64,000 nt of DNA from CALFVT01 sp039989855 (GCA_039989855.1 JBDXGZ010000018.1:107814-171813); one strand, 5' to 3'; shown: positions 7,318 to 16,840, counted from the stretch's first letter. Numbers and translations: made by a program. The notes: generated from the letters alone by a model not told the origin.

Positions 7318-8907
7318 TTAGCTTAAAAACATGAAAACGGGGTCTTCAATCTGGGCCTTTAAGTCTTGTATCATCGCGGCCGCGTCGTAACCGTCAATCA
7401 CGCGGTGATCGCAAGACACAGAGAAATTCATCACGAGCCGTTCTTTGACCTCGCCGCCTTCTAAAACCAATTTCGGACGGATTTTATTCGGGCCGAAAAT
7501 CGCCACTTCTGGGCGGTTAATCACGGGCGTCGTGACAATGCCGCCGAGCGGCCCAAGGGACGTCAGCGTTGTCGTTGAGCCTGTGAGGTCGTCTTTAGAA
7601 ATGCTATTGTTGCGCACGCCCTCCGCGAGGCGAGCGATTTCTTCGGCCATTTCCCAGACTGTTAAAGTCTGCGCGCGTTTAAGTACGGGTACGACCAAGC
7701 CATTATCGGTCTGCGCGGCGATGCCAAGGTTCAAATCAGAGAAACGACTAACAAATCCCTGCTCATCCAAATAATGGGCGTTAAATTGCGGCCAGTCTTC
7801 GAGGACATTTGCCAATGCGCGGATAATAAAGGGAAGTACCGTGAGCTTGGCGCGGTCTTCGCCGCGTTTCTCATTGGCGCGCTTTCGCAAGGCTTCGAGC
7901 TCAGTGACGTCAATTTCATCCACATAGGTAAAATGCGGAATATTGCGTTTCGATTCCGCCATGCGAGTCGCGATAACACGCCGTAAGCCGATGACTTTAA
8001 TACGGGTCTCCCCGTCCACAGGCACGAGGCGTGTTTCAAGCGCATCGAGATCCGCGTGAATGATTTGACCGTCCGCACCACTCGCTTTGACTTTAGTGAG
8101 ATCAACTCCAGATGTTTTCGCCCGCTTGCGAACCGCAGGAGACGCCAAAACCGCGCCGTCTTTATTAGTGTTCGACGTTCGAGTCGGTGCTTTCGAGCTT
8201 GGCTTTTTTATCGGTTTTGGAACGAAGGCTTTCCCTTTGCCCGTCGGGGCAATGGCCGTACTGAGCGGCGTTGGCCCCGCATCTTCTGCGTTCTGACTTT
8301 CGTCAACACTATCATTGTCTGGGACCAATTCCCCGCCGCTTTCAACCTCAAAGACAATGAGATCAGCGCCCACCGCAAGGATTTCGCCTTCGTCGCAGGC
8401 ACGGATCGCCACACGGCCCTTAACAGGCGCGGTCAGTTCAATGGTGGCCTTATCCGTCATGGCGTCGGCTACCGGGTCATCTTCTTCGACCTCATCACCA
8501 ACATTCACATGCCACGCGGTAATTTCAGCTTCGACGACGCCTTCACCAATATCGGGAAGTTTAAATCGGTAAACACCGCCTGATGAACTAGCTGTTGCTT
8601 GAGATGTGTCAGCAGCTGCGACATCTGTTTCTATCTCGGCCTTAATATCTAAAGCCGTATCGTCACCCTCAACATCAAATACAACCAAGTCGGCACCGAC
8701 CGCGAGGATTTCTCCTTCTTCGCAAGCCACAGTCGTGATCACACCGTCAACGGGAGAGGTCAGCTCGATCGTCGCCTTATCTGTCATCGCATCGGCAATT
8801 GGCGCGTCTTCTTCGACGCGGTCACCAATTTTTACATGCCACGCGGTAATTTCGGCTTCGACGACGCCTTCGCCAATATCGGGAAGTTTAAACTTATAGA
8901 CACCCAT
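7318..8907 (-). CDS. bkdB: Branched-chain 2-oxoacid dehydrogenase E2 (two lipoyl domains)
   Basis: Dihydrolipoyl acyltransferase core of the branched-chain 2-oxoacid dehydrogenase complex, moving acyl groups from E1 to CoA in valine, leucine and isoleucine breakdown. Domains in 529 residues: lipoyl domain 1 (about 4-80, lipoyl Lys44 in TDKAT), lipoyl domain 2 (about 112-190, Lys153 in TDKAT), a Pro/Lys-rich linker, a peripheral E1/E3-binding domain (about 254-290, ASPAVRKRAK) and the acyltransferase domain (about 300-529) with the active-site HRVIDG at about 501. The start is two bases after the E1-beta stop. Two lipoyl domains are more than the single one of the Pseudomonas-type protein. The E3 gene is not in this window. 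Confidence 0.93.
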   Translation of the reverse strand: MGVYKFKLPDIGEGVVEAEITAWHVKIGDRVEEDAPIADAMTDKATIELTSPVDGVITTVACEEGEILAVGADLVVFDVEGDDTALDIKAEIETDVAAADTSQATASSSGGVYRFKLPDIGEGVVEAEITAWHVNVGDEVEEDDPVADAMTDKATIELTAPVKGRVAIRACDEGEILAVGADLIVFEVESGGELVPDNDSVDESQNAEDAGPTPLSTAIAPTGKGKAFVPKPIKKPSSKAPTRTSNTNKDGAVLASPAVRKRAKTSGVDLTKVKASGADGQIIHADLDALETRLVPVDGETRIKVIGLRRVIATRMAESKRNIPHFTYVDEIDVTELEALRKRANEKRGEDRAKLTVLPFIIRALANVLEDWPQFNAHYLDEQGFVSRFSDLNLGIAAQTDNGLVVPVLKRAQTLTVWEMAEEIARLAEGVRNNSISKDDLTGSTTTLTSLGPLGGIVTTPVINRPEVAIFGPNKIRPKLVLEGGEVKERLVMNFSVSCDHRVIDGYDAAAMIQDLKAQIEDPVFMFLS

Positions 8908-8909
8908 TG

Positions 8910-9926
8910 TTATTGGCTTTCCATAATTTTTCTAATGCCGTTACAGACACGTTTTTGTCCGGGGAAGTAAGCCCATTCCTGTGCATGTGGATAGGGCGTA
9001 TCCCACCCCGTGACCCGTAGAATGGGGGCTTCAAGGGAATAGAAACACATCTCGGCCACTTGCGCGGCGAGTTCCGCACCGAAGCCAGACGTACGTGTTG
9101 CTTCGTGTAATATAAGGCATCTACCTGTACGCTTAACCGATTGTTCAATCGCGTCTGTATCGAGTGGCATCAAAGATCGCAGATCGAGAATATCCGCCTC
9201 AACACCCATGAGCTTAGCCGAGGCTTCGGCGACCCAGACCATGGTTCCGTAAGCGAGTATAGTAAGGTCGTCCCCACTTGAAACCTTACGTGCACTTTCG
9301 AACGGCACGGTGTAATGACCCGAAGGCACTTCGCCTAATTCATGTTTGGCCCAGCTCACAGAGGGTTTATGTGGGTCCCCGTCAAAGGGACCATTATAAA
9401 GCCGTTTCGGTTCAAGGAATAACACAGGGTCATTATCCTCAATCGCTTGGATGAGTAGGCCTTTGGCATCATAGGGATTGGACGGAATAATAGTCTTTAG
9501 GCCAGCAATATGAGTAAAGAGCGCTTCAGGGCTTTGGGAATGGGTTGTGCCACCGTAAATACCGCCGCCAACAGGGGTTCGTATCGTCAGAGGCGCGGTG
9601 AAGTCTCCGTTCGAGCGGTAGCGCAGACGCGCGGCCTCTGAGGCAATCTGATCATAGCCCGGATAAATATAATCAGCGAATTGAATTTCGGCCACGGGGC
9701 GAAGGCCGTTCGCCGCCATACCGACCGCAATACCGACAATGCCGCCTTCGGAAATCGGCGTATCAAAACAGCGGTGCAGCCCGTGCTTTTCTTGCAGGCC
9801 TGCCGTACAACGGAACACGCCGCCAAAGTAACCAACATCTTCACCAAACACCAAAACGTCAGGGTCTTGGCTCATTTTTACGTCCATCGCGTCACGAATG
9901 GCATCTATCATGTTCATTTGAGGCAT
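8910..9926 (-). CDS. bkdA2: Branched-chain 2-oxoacid dehydrogenase E1 beta
   Basis: Beta subunit of the thiamine-diphosphate E1 component, which decarboxylates branched-chain 2-oxoacids. The 338-residue chain has the transketolase pyrimidine-binding region (MIDAIRDAMDVKM...VFGEDVGYFGGVFR; TPISEGGIVGIAVGMA) and the C-terminal transketolase domain with DLRSLMPLDTDAIEQSVKRTGR and HEATRTSGFGAEL. These blocks match BCKDH E1-beta better than pyruvate dehydrogenase E1-beta. Its start shares one base with the end of E1-alpha and its stop is two bases before E2, so translation is probably coupled. Length is normal for the family. Confidence 0.94.
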   Translation of the reverse strand: MPQMNMIDAIRDAMDVKMSQDPDVLVFGEDVGYFGGVFRCTAGLQEKHGLHRCFDTPISEGGIVGIAVGMAANGLRPVAEIQFADYIYPGYDQIASEAARLRYRSNGDFTAPLTIRTPVGGGIYGGTTHSQSPEALFTHIAGLKTIIPSNPYDAKGLLIQAIEDNDPVLFLEPKRLYNGPFDGDPHKPSVSWAKHELGEVPSGHYTVPFESARKVSSGDDLTILAYGTMVWVAEASAKLMGVEADILDLRSLMPLDTDAIEQSVKRTGRCLILHEATRTSGFGAELAAQVAEMCFYSLEAPILRVTGWDTPYPHAQEWAYFPGQKRVCNGIRKIMESQ

Positions 9927-11173
9927 TAGTGATCTAGCTCCTCTTTGAACATATCAATTTGGCGCTGAAGATGACGCGGCGGCTGCTCATAAACTTGTTC
10001 AAACATGGTCATGTCATCAAGGTTAGTTTCGCCAGATAATGTCCCCATCGCTTCCGCCTGCTTATAAATCTCACGTATCTCTTTTTTACAGGCGTCCTCT
10101 TGGGCCGTGTGCCGCTCTTCATCCCATTCACCCAGATGGATAAGATGCATTTTCAAGCGCTCAATCGGATCACCAAAGGGCCAAATATCAGGCTCCTCTT
10201 CGGGGCGGTATTTCGTCGGGTCGTCAGAGGTCGAGTGACCCTCTTTTCGGTAAGTGAAATGCTCAATGAGTGTCGCGCCACCGCCGCGCCGTGCGCGCTC
10301 TGCCGCCCATTTCGTCGCCGCGTAAACTGCGAGAACGTCATTACCGTCAACGCGTAGGGTCGCAAGACCGTAACCGGTTCCGCGCGCAGCAAAGCTTTCC
10401 CCCTCGCCCATAGCAATGCCTTGGAAACTCGAGATCGCCCATTGATTATTCACCACATTAATGATGCAGGGCGCTTTATAGGTGGAGGCAAAATTAAGCG
10501 CATAATGGAAGTCACCTTCTGCCGTCGAACCTTCGCCCGTAATCACGGACGCAACAGCATCTTCATTACGGTACGCATTCGCCATAGCCCAACCCACACC
10601 TTGAATCAGCTGCGTACCAAGGTTACCAGAAATAGAGAAAAATCCATGTTTCTTGAAAGAATAAAGAACAGGAATAGATTTACCGTCAAGATGGTCTCCC
10701 GCATTGGAGAGGCATTGACACATCATGTCTTTGATCGACGCGCCTCGAGAAATTAATATCCCCTGCTGACGGTAGGTCGGAAAGATCATATCATCATGAC
10801 GGAGCGCCATAGCATGCCCAATCGACATCGCCTCTTCACCTGTTGATTTCATGTAAAATGACATTTTACCCTGGCGCTGCATAGTGAACATACGGCCATC
10901 CATCGCCCGTGTCATCATCATGTCTTTCAACGCTTTATGGAGCTGCTGGGCGCTCAGCTTAGGATTCCATTCTCCGACAGCCTCCCCATTAAAGCGTAGC
11001 ACACGGATAAGTCTTAACGCATGCTCCGAGGTTTCGTGACCTTCACACAGAGGATCAGGGCGGTGCGGCGTATGATTCGCGGGAACGGATATGTGTGAAT
11101 AGTCTGGCGCATCCCCCGGGCGAAACGGAGGCTCTGGAATATGCAGCCGAGATATATTCGATCGTTTTGTCAT
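9926..11173 (-). CDS. bkdA1: Branched-chain 2-oxoacid dehydrogenase E1 alpha
   Basis: Alpha subunit of E1. The 415-residue chain has a family-typical N-terminal extension (PEPPFRPGDAPDYSHI) found in bacterial BCKDH rather than PDH. The ThDP/Mg motif spans GEGSTAEGDFH (about 213-223) to NNQWAIS (about 242-248). The RKEGHSTSDDPTKYRP stretch corresponds to the phosphorylation-loop region that orders around the cofactor. It is first in the E1a-E1b-E2 operon, with a long AT-rich leader separating it from the divergent Lrp-type regulator gene, the same arrangement as bkdR-bkdA in Pseudomonas. Regulation by that protein is inferred from position. Confidence 0.95.
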   Translation of the reverse strand: MTKRSNISRLHIPEPPFRPGDAPDYSHISVPANHTPHRPDPLCEGHETSEHALRLIRVLRFNGEAVGEWNPKLSAQQLHKALKDMMMTRAMDGRMFTMQRQGKMSFYMKSTGEEAMSIGHAMALRHDDMIFPTYRQQGILISRGASIKDMMCQCLSNAGDHLDGKSIPVLYSFKKHGFFSISGNLGTQLIQGVGWAMANAYRNEDAVASVITGEGSTAEGDFHYALNFASTYKAPCIINVVNNQWAISSFQGIAMGEGESFAARGTGYGLATLRVDGNDVLAVYAATKWAAERARRGGGATLIEHFTYRKEGHSTSDDPTKYRPEEEPDIWPFGDPIERLKMHLIHLGEWDEERHTAQEDACKKEIREIYKQAEAMGTLSGETNLDDMTMFEQVYEQPPRHLQRQIDMFKEELDH

Positions 11174-11555
11174 AAGATGCCCATTTTATAATATTGCGAT
11201 GCCATAGCTTATCGCATAAACATCAATATAGGCACAATATATCGCGTAATTGTAAAAATACATTAATAATTTTCGACAAATATGAAAATATATAGATAAT
11301 ATATGCCTTAATATTGCTTATAAAAGGAATTATTATCTTTAAACATAAGTTCTTTATATGGTCTCAGCTCCTAGAGGCTTGATTCTCACCATAATCCTAG
11401 CTACTCTTAGATACAAACTGCGCATTTGACGTTTAAATCCACGTCAGCGCAATTCGATTGTTTTTCTACTAATTTGCCCAATTAAGTTGCTATCGTGCGT
11501 CAATTATGTTTATGTTGGAAACTATTTTCGACTTTAACATAAGGTGGGGTTCTTT
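11174..11555. promoter_or_regulatory. AT-rich divergent control region of bkd operon and Lrp-type gene
   Basis: About 380 bases, very AT-rich, between the divergent starts of bkdA1 (minus) and the Lrp/AsnC gene (plus). Such regions usually hold several Lrp-family binding sites and both promoters. I see no perfect -35/-10 pair and make no precise promoter call. AAGGTGG at 11541-11547 is the ribosome site of the regulator gene. Confidence 0.45.
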
Positions 11556-12047
11556 ATGCCTGAACAAATTGATAGAATTGACGCCAAAATCCTACATCTT
11601 ATACAAGATAATGCAGCTCTATCTGTCGCGGATATTGCCGACAAAGTGGGTCTCTCGTCTTCACCTTGCTGGCGACGCATCAAGCGTATGGAAGAAATTG
11701 GGATTATTAAAAACCGCGTCACCATACTTGATCGTAAAAAACTAGGTCTCGATTTTGAAGTTTTTGTTGCAGTTAAGCTCTCACTTCCGAACCGCGAAAA
11801 TATGGAAAAATTCGAAACCGCCGTTAATCAAATGTCAGAAGTTGTACAATGCGCTGTGGTGACCGGAGCCGTGGATTTTATGCTCCGCGTTGTCACGAAA
11901 GATATGCACGCTTATGATGATTTTCTGCGGGAAGTCTTGCTTGGCATTGACTTGATCTCTGATGTTCAATCCCGCATTGTTTTACGACAAAGCAAAGACA
12001 CAAATGCCTTGCCGTTGAATTTGATTTCAAACTCAATCTCCCGCTAA
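11556..12047 (+). CDS. bkdR: Lrp/AsnC family regulator, probable bkd regulator
   Basis: A 163-residue DNA-binding protein. The N-terminal winged helix (about 1-60: IDRIDAKILHLIQDNAALSVADIADKVGLSSSPCWRRIKRMEEIGII) is the Lrp/AsnC HTH. The rest is a RAM/AsnC ligand-binding domain (FVAVKLSL...AVVTGAVDFMLRV). I placed the start at ATG 11556, eight bases after AAGGTGG; an in-frame GTG at 11544 overlaps that site. It is divergent from the branched-chain oxoacid dehydrogenase operon, and in Pseudomonas the gene in this position (BkdR) activates bkd in response to branched-chain amino acids. The symbol rests on that arrangement. Confidence 0.82.
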   Translation: MPEQIDRIDAKILHLIQDNAALSVADIADKVGLSSSPCWRRIKRMEEIGIIKNRVTILDRKKLGLDFEVFVAVKLSLPNRENMEKFETAVNQMSEVVQCAVVTGAVDFMLRVVTKDMHAYDDFLREVLLGIDLISDVQSRIVLRQSKDTNALPLNLISNSISR

Positions 12048-12053
12048 ACAAGA

Positions 12054-13637
12054 CTAAGCGTCGGTCGTCTCACCCTTAGCGATTTTTGTAACAGAGACAT
12101 AATCAAGCTTGCCTGTGCCTAAAACAGGAAGCTCTTTCACGGATATAACTTTCTTCGGCACAGATATTTCTGCAACGCCGTGTGATTGCGCCCATGTCAA
12201 TAAATCTTGCCGTTTCGCTTTGGGCTTATCGGTGACCAAGACAATCCGCTCGCCTTTTTTAGGGTCAGGAACAATCGCCGCCGCGTGCATGAAGTTCGGC
12301 CAAATAGCTGCGGCGCAATTTTCAACAACAGTCAATGACACCATCTCTCCGCCAATTTTCGCAAACCGCTTAATCCGCCCGCGAATGATATAGTAGCCTT
12401 CATTGTCCACAGACACCACATCCCCTGTGTCGTGCCATCCGTCTTCAAGCGGCACGACTTTGCCGGGGTTATCAGGGGAAATATAGCCCTTCATCACATT
12501 GGGCCCGCGCACCCAAAGAGCGCCGCCGCTTTCCAAGCCCGTCACTGGAACCAGTTTCATTTCAAGCCCTGGAAGCATTTTCCCGATCGTTCCAGACCGA
12601 ATATCCCCCGGTTGGTTAGCTGCCAAGACAGGCGCACATTCCGTCACCCCGTAGCCTTCAAGCACTTCAAAGGAGAACCGCTTTGACGCGGCTTGGCGGG
12701 TTTCTTCGCGCACACGTTCCGCGCCGCACACCGCGATACGCAGACTATTTAAGCCGCCGTCTTTACTGGCGCGCATATATTGCTGCAAGAACGTATCCGT
12801 AGCGAAAAGCACGCTAGAGCGAGTTTTGAAAATACGATTGGCAATGGTTTTCGTTTGCAGCGGGCTCGGGTGAAGCACGACGGGATAACCGCTTAGCAGA
12901 GGCCACAACGTCCCAGCCGTTAAGCCGTAACAATGAAAGGTCGGAAGCGGATTAAAGAATATATCCGTCGACAAAATTTCCACATGTTCTTCAATTTGCT
13001 CAATATTGGCCAGAACATTAGAATGGCTGAGGACAACGCCTTTGGGTCGCCCTTCAGTCCCTGATGTAAACAAAATAATGCCTGTGTCATTCGGCGAGGG
13101 TTGAGGCGTAAAAAATTTAGGCATGATCGGCCCAAAGACCGCACGGAGCTTGGCCTTAAACCCAAGCCCTTGGTGCATATCCTCAAGATAGAGAAATTCA
13201 ACCGTCTCCTCTAACGCCTCAATCAAAGAGGACAGCTCGGCCTTTTTGATAAATTTGCGCGCGGTGATAACCTTGGTGATTTGGGCGGTTTCAGCCGCCG
13301 CTTTAAGATTAGCGACGCCCGCCGTGAAGTTCAACATTGACGGCACGCACCCTGCGGCTTGGATCGAGAGCAGTGCAATTACGGCCCCTGCCCCTGTTGG
13401 CAGTAAAACACCGACAGACTCACTCTTATTTGTGATGGATTTCAGCGGAGATGAAAGGGCAAAAGCCGCTCGGCGGAGGTCACCATAGCTAAACACGCGG
13501 CCATCACCGTCCGTTAAAATCGGTGTTTTTGCCCCATGTTTTTTACTAGCATCAAGGAAGGCTTCAAACAGATTTCGCCGTGTGCGGCGCTGCCCACGCT
13601 TTGATAAAGGTACCGATTCTAAAAACTTAACGTCCAT
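12054..13637 (-). CDS. AMP-binding acyl-CoA/acyl-ACP synthetase
   Basis: A 527-residue adenylate-forming enzyme that activates a fatty or organic acid with ATP. The P-loop-like ILFTSGTEGRPKGVVLSHSN, the adenine-binding EGYGVTECAPV, the hinge DGWHDTGDVV and the C-terminal GTGKLDYVSV catalytic lysine are all present. The sequence resembles the synthetase half of Aas (2-acyl-glycerophosphoethanolamine acyltransferase/acyl-ACP synthetase), but the N-terminal acyltransferase domain is absent. No signal peptide. The ATG at 13637 follows AGAGG; the in-frame GTG at 13643 is less likely. It ends six bases from the convergent Lrp-type gene. Substrate is undetermined. Confidence 0.85.
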   Translation of the reverse strand: MDVKFLESVPLSKRGQRRTRRNLFEAFLDASKKHGAKTPILTDGDGRVFSYGDLRRAAFALSSPLKSITNKSESVGVLLPTGAGAVIALLSIQAAGCVPSMLNFTAGVANLKAAAETAQITKVITARKFIKKAELSSLIEALEETVEFLYLEDMHQGLGFKAKLRAVFGPIMPKFFTPQPSPNDTGIILFTSGTEGRPKGVVLSHSNVLANIEQIEEHVEILSTDIFFNPLPTFHCYGLTAGTLWPLLSGYPVVLHPSPLQTKTIANRIFKTRSSVLFATDTFLQQYMRASKDGGLNSLRIAVCGAERVREETRQAASKRFSFEVLEGYGVTECAPVLAANQPGDIRSGTIGKMLPGLEMKLVPVTGLESGGALWVRGPNVMKGYISPDNPGKVVPLEDGWHDTGDVVSVDNEGYYIIRGRIKRFAKIGGEMVSLTVVENCAAAIWPNFMHAAAIVPDPKKGERIVLVTDKPKAKRQDLLTWAQSHGVAEISVPKKVISVKELPVLGTGKLDYVSVTKIAKGETTDA

Positions 13638-13710
13638 GCCCACCTCTTTTATCTATGAGATGAACCATAGCTATAAGGCTCTAAAAAGACAAATGCTAAA
13701 CATGCGCAGC

Positions 13711-14310
13711 TTAAGGCAGGCTTTGCACCGTGGCTATGAAGATAATCAACAGTCCAGCCGCATGGACGATACAGGCGGCAAAGATTGCGCCAACAAAATC
13801 CAGAGTCCCCGCCTTAAAAGCCAAACGAATATCTGCGAATAATAAGCCGACAAACACAGTAAATAAAACCCCTGTCGCCAAGATGACTGGCAACAAACCG
13901 CTATCTGCTAAGATTAAAATTAAAGCGGTCGGTATCAGCGCGTAAAACACCATCCAATGACGCAAGGTGGCCCACCGCCCAAAGGCTTCTTTTTTATGAA
14001 ACACGACAGCTAATAAAAAGGCTGTCAATGTGAAAGTCAAAAGATAGAAAAGGGCGGTCATGCCGATATTAAAAAGCGGCAGCTCTTGAAACACAGTCCT
14101 GTCAATATTATCGCCGTCCGCTACGGCCACGCGGCCTTGCAACATAAAGACGCTGCGCGCGCTAAGCATAATCAATAAGACAGAACCGCCCACCGCAGCG
14201 AGAGAGCTTTTAAAGGCGGACGTATTCTCGCCAAAGTAAGTTTGGAAATTCAGCATTGGCGCTCGGCCCATCAGCGCCAAAACGCCTCTTAAGCCGATCA
14301 GCCCTCTCAT
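13711..14310 (-). CDS. Multi-pass membrane protein coupled to dapE
   Basis: A 199-residue protein with four or five hydrophobic segments (about 38-57, 78-103, 118-140, 145-160 and 170-195). The first four bases of the gene overlap the dapE stop (ATGA), so it is translationally coupled to dapE. I do not recognise the family; it resembles conserved integral membrane proteins that often sit next to dapE in alphaproteobacteria. No active-site motif is visible. Its location suggests co-expression with lysine/peptidoglycan precursor synthesis, but any role there is a guess. Confidence 0.7.
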   Translation of the reverse strand: MRGLIGLRGVLALMGRAPMLNFQTYFGENTSAFKSSLAAVGGSVLLIMLSARSVFMLQGRVAVADGDNIDRTVFQELPLFNIGMTALFYLLTFTLTAFLLAVVFHKKEAFGRWATLRHWMVFYALIPTALILILADSGLLPVILATGVLFTVFVGLLFADIRLAFKAGTLDFVGAIFAACIVHAAGLLIIFIATVQSLP

Positions 14311-15458
14311 GCGAAATAGCGTCTCAAGACCGCTTGATATATCTCTGTCAGCGCGTCAATATCGGCAACATCTACTCGCTCATTCACTTGGTGCATGGTC
14401 GCGCCAACAAGGCCAAACTCAACCACGTTCGCATAATTAGTGATAAAGCGCGCATCGGACGTGCCGCCTGATGTCGACAGCTCGGGCCGCCGTCCTAAAA
14501 TATCTTCAGCCGCCGATTGCACCACATCCGTCAGCTTGCACGGGTCGGTCATAAAGCTCTCGCCTGAAATACGAATGACCCGCTCGATCTGACCGTCAAA
14601 TCCCGTTTGGGCCGCAGATAGAACCTCATCAATCCACGCGGATAAATCTGCGCCGCTATGGTGAGTGTTAAAGCGGATATTAAAGCGCGCACGCGCACTC
14701 TCGGGAATCATATTCTCGGTCGGATTACCAATATCAATGGTCGTGATTTCCAAATTAGACGGCTGGAAAAAATCATTCCCGTCATCCAGATGGCGAGCGG
14801 TTATGGTCGATAAAATTTCGACCAGTTTCGGTGCAGGATTAAGAGACAGATGCGGATAGGCCACATGGCCCTGTTGACCCGTGACTGTCAGCTCACAATT
14901 TAAAGATCCACGACGTCCGTTTTTGACCATCTCGCCCATCTCTGTTGGGTTTGTTGGTTCCCCAACAAGGCAGTCGTCAATCACTTCACCTTCGTCTGCG
15001 ATAGCCCCCAGTAGCGGCTTGGTTCCGTGAATGGCCACGCCTTCTTCATCGCCTGTGATCAGAAAAGAGATCGAACCTTTTGGCGTGTTGTTTTCAAGGT
15101 AGCTTTCAACAGCCGCAATAAACGACGCAATTGCGCCTTTCATATCCGCCGCGCCGCGCCCCCATAATTGTCCGTCTTTCACCGTGCCCTCAAAAGGGCC
15201 TTCATTCCAACTCGCGGCTTCCCCCGCAGGAACCACATCCACATGGCCGGCAAAGCAAAAGTTCGGCGCTGCCTCGCCGAGGCGAGCATAGAGATTATCA
15301 ACTCTAGCATCGCCCTCTCCGAACGGATAGCGTTTGCAGCGAAAGCCGAGCGCAGTCAGACGAGCCTCAACCACATCAAGCGCCCCTGCATCAATCGGCG
15401 TGACGGACGGCTTGCTAATCAGTTCAATCGCAAGATTAAGGGCGTTGGAATTGGTCAT
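14307..15458 (-). CDS. dapE: Succinyl-diaminopimelate desuccinylase
   Basis: Hydrolyses N-succinyl-LL-2,6-diaminopimelate to LL-DAP and succinate in the lysine and peptidoglycan pathway. The 383-residue M20-family metalloenzyme shows the metal ligand and catalytic blocks FAGHVDVVPAG, LWGRGAADMKGAIA and ITGDEEGVAIHGT, with the dimerisation domain in the middle and the C-terminal TSGGTSDARFI metal/substrate motif. Length is normal. It lies 48 bases downstream of dapD on the same strand and overlaps the following membrane-protein gene by four bases, so the three probably share one transcript. Confidence 0.96.
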   Translation of the reverse strand: MTNSNALNLAIELISKPSVTPIDAGALDVVEARLTALGFRCKRYPFGEGDARVDNLYARLGEAAPNFCFAGHVDVVPAGEAASWNEGPFEGTVKDGQLWGRGAADMKGAIASFIAAVESYLENNTPKGSISFLITGDEEGVAIHGTKPLLGAIADEGEVIDDCLVGEPTNPTEMGEMVKNGRRGSLNCELTVTGQQGHVAYPHLSLNPAPKLVEILSTITARHLDDGNDFFQPSNLEITTIDIGNPTENMIPESARARFNIRFNTHHSGADLSAWIDEVLSAAQTGFDGQIERVIRISGESFMTDPCKLTDVVQSAAEDILGRRPELSTSGGTSDARFITNYANVVEFGLVGATMHQVNERVDVADIDALTEIYQAVLRRYFA

Positions 15459-15506
15459 AGAAAATACAAAACCTATAAAAGACCTCGGATCAAGCCCGAG
15501 TTTTAA

Positions 15507-16337
15507 TTAATCGCGCAAGAGCTCATTTATGCCCGTCTTAGAGCGTGTCTGCGCGTCGACAGTTTTAACGATCACCGCACATGACAGGCTATGGGAGCCA
15601 TCTTTGCTCGGCAGTGTTCCCGGAACAACCACAGAATAAGCTGGAACTTCGCCGTAAGTGATCTCGCCTGTGTCGCGGTTATAAATCTTTGTTGATTGGC
15701 TGATAAAGACACCCATCGACAAGACAGACCCTTCACGGACAATCACGCCTTCCACGACTTCGGAACGTGCACCGATGAAGCAATTATCTTCAATAATTGT
15801 CGGGCTGGCTTGGAGCGGCTCTAACACACCGCCAATTCCAACACCGCCAGAGAGATGGACGTTTTTACCGATTTGCGCACAAGAGCCAACCGTGACCCAT
15901 GTATCAACCATCGTGCCTTCATCCACATAAGCGCCGATATTAACGAAGCTCGGCATGAGCACGACATTTTTGGCAATATATGAGCCTTTCCGCACGACGC
16001 AATTTGGAACGGCGCGGAAGCCACCTTTGGTAAATTCAGCCTCACCCCAGCCTTGGAATTTACTGTCGACCTTGTCCCACCAATTTCCCGCTTGCGGACC
16101 ACCGTCTTGAATAGCAAGACCTTGGATACGAAAGCCCATAAGCACGGCTTTTTTAACCCACTCTAGCGCAACCCAATCGCCATTCCCAGAACGGTTCGCT
16201 GTGCGAAGTTCGCCGCTATCCAAAAGAGCAATCGTTTCGCGAACGGCGTCAACGCCCTCGCCTTTACTCGTGGGGGACAGATCAACGCGACTATCCCACG
16301 CCGTTTCAACAGCAGCTTGAAGATTGGCAAAAGACAT
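15507..16337 (-). CDS. dapD: Tetrahydrodipicolinate N-succinyltransferase
   Basis: Transfers succinyl from succinyl-CoA to tetrahydrodipicolinate in lysine/DAP synthesis. The 276-residue protein has the N-terminal alpha domain (ETAWDSRVDLSP) and a left-handed beta-helix of hexapeptide repeats (VLMPSFVNIGAYVDEGTMVDTWVTVGSCAQIGKNVHLSGGVGIGGVLEP), typical of DapD trimers. The start ATG is preceded by an AGTCCCC/GGAGTC-type weak site. It is the first gene of the dapD-dapE-membrane protein set. Confidence 0.96.
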   Translation of the reverse strand: MSFANLQAAVETAWDSRVDLSPTSKGEGVDAVRETIALLDSGELRTANRSGNGDWVALEWVKKAVLMGFRIQGLAIQDGGPQAGNWWDKVDSKFQGWGEAEFTKGGFRAVPNCVVRKGSYIAKNVVLMPSFVNIGAYVDEGTMVDTWVTVGSCAQIGKNVHLSGGVGIGGVLEPLQASPTIIEDNCFIGARSEVVEGVIVREGSVLSMGVFISQSTKIYNRDTGEITYGEVPAYSVVVPGTLPSKDGSHSLSCAVIVKTVDAQTRSKTGINELLRD

Positions 16338-16437
16338 AGGGGACTCCGGTATATGGGCAATTTAATAAGCGGGCGCAACATAGGCAGCGCCGCACCCGAG
16401 TCAAGCGCCTAGCGTTATATTTCAAAGCTGCGCCCAT

Positions 16438-16468
16438 AAAAAAACCGTCATAAAATTTATTATGACGG
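16438..16468 (-). terminator. Rho-independent terminator of the 16517-16840 gene
   Basis: A perfect nine-base stem CCGTCATAA/TTATGACGG at 16445-16453 and 16460-16468 with a six-base loop. Seven A at 16438-16444 on the plus strand give a T-tract after the hairpin on the minus strand. It lies about 50 bases after the stop of the minus-strand small secreted protein gene. Confidence 0.85.
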
Positions 16469-16516
16469 CCAAGTGTCTCGGAACGGGGGTCCCGAATGAA
16501 ATATGGACATAAGTGC

Positions 16517-16840
16517 TTATTTTTTAGCGAGCTTTGTTAAATCGTGATCATTAATCGCGACGACTTTATTTTTAAAATTCAAACGACATGTCAGCTTCAT
16601 TCGTTTTCCACCGTTATTTGGGATCGCAACTAATTTTATGGTGCGTGTACGATTCCCTTTTTCAGAGATAAACCGCAGGCGGTAATCAGATATATCATAA
16701 AGGCCCTGCTCCATCACAGCCGTACGGCAGGCTTGAATATCATCCTGCGAGACCGCGCTCGCGGACGGGGCCGCGCAGCACAGGGATAGCATCAAGGCCG
16801 CGCTTAGTGCTTTGATCGAACTTACATATTTTGACAACAT
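16517..16840 (-). CDS. Small secreted protein, unknown function
   Basis: A 107-residue protein with an N-terminal signal peptide (basic start, hydrophobic core SALMLSLCCA-like region, cleavage near SASA-VSQDD). The mature part has two cysteines about 50 residues apart that could form a disulfide, and a basic, beta-rich pattern. I chose the ATG at 16840 because GGAG precedes it by six bases; the longer frame to GTG 16879 lacks a ribosome site. A clear terminator follows, so it is probably a single-gene transcript. The family is not recognised. Confidence 0.65.
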   Translation of the reverse strand: MLSKYVSSIKALSAALMLSLCCAAPSASAVSQDDIQACRTAVMEQGLYDISDYRLRFISEKGNRTRTIKLVAIPNNGGKRMKLTCRLNFKNKVVAINDHDLTKLAKK

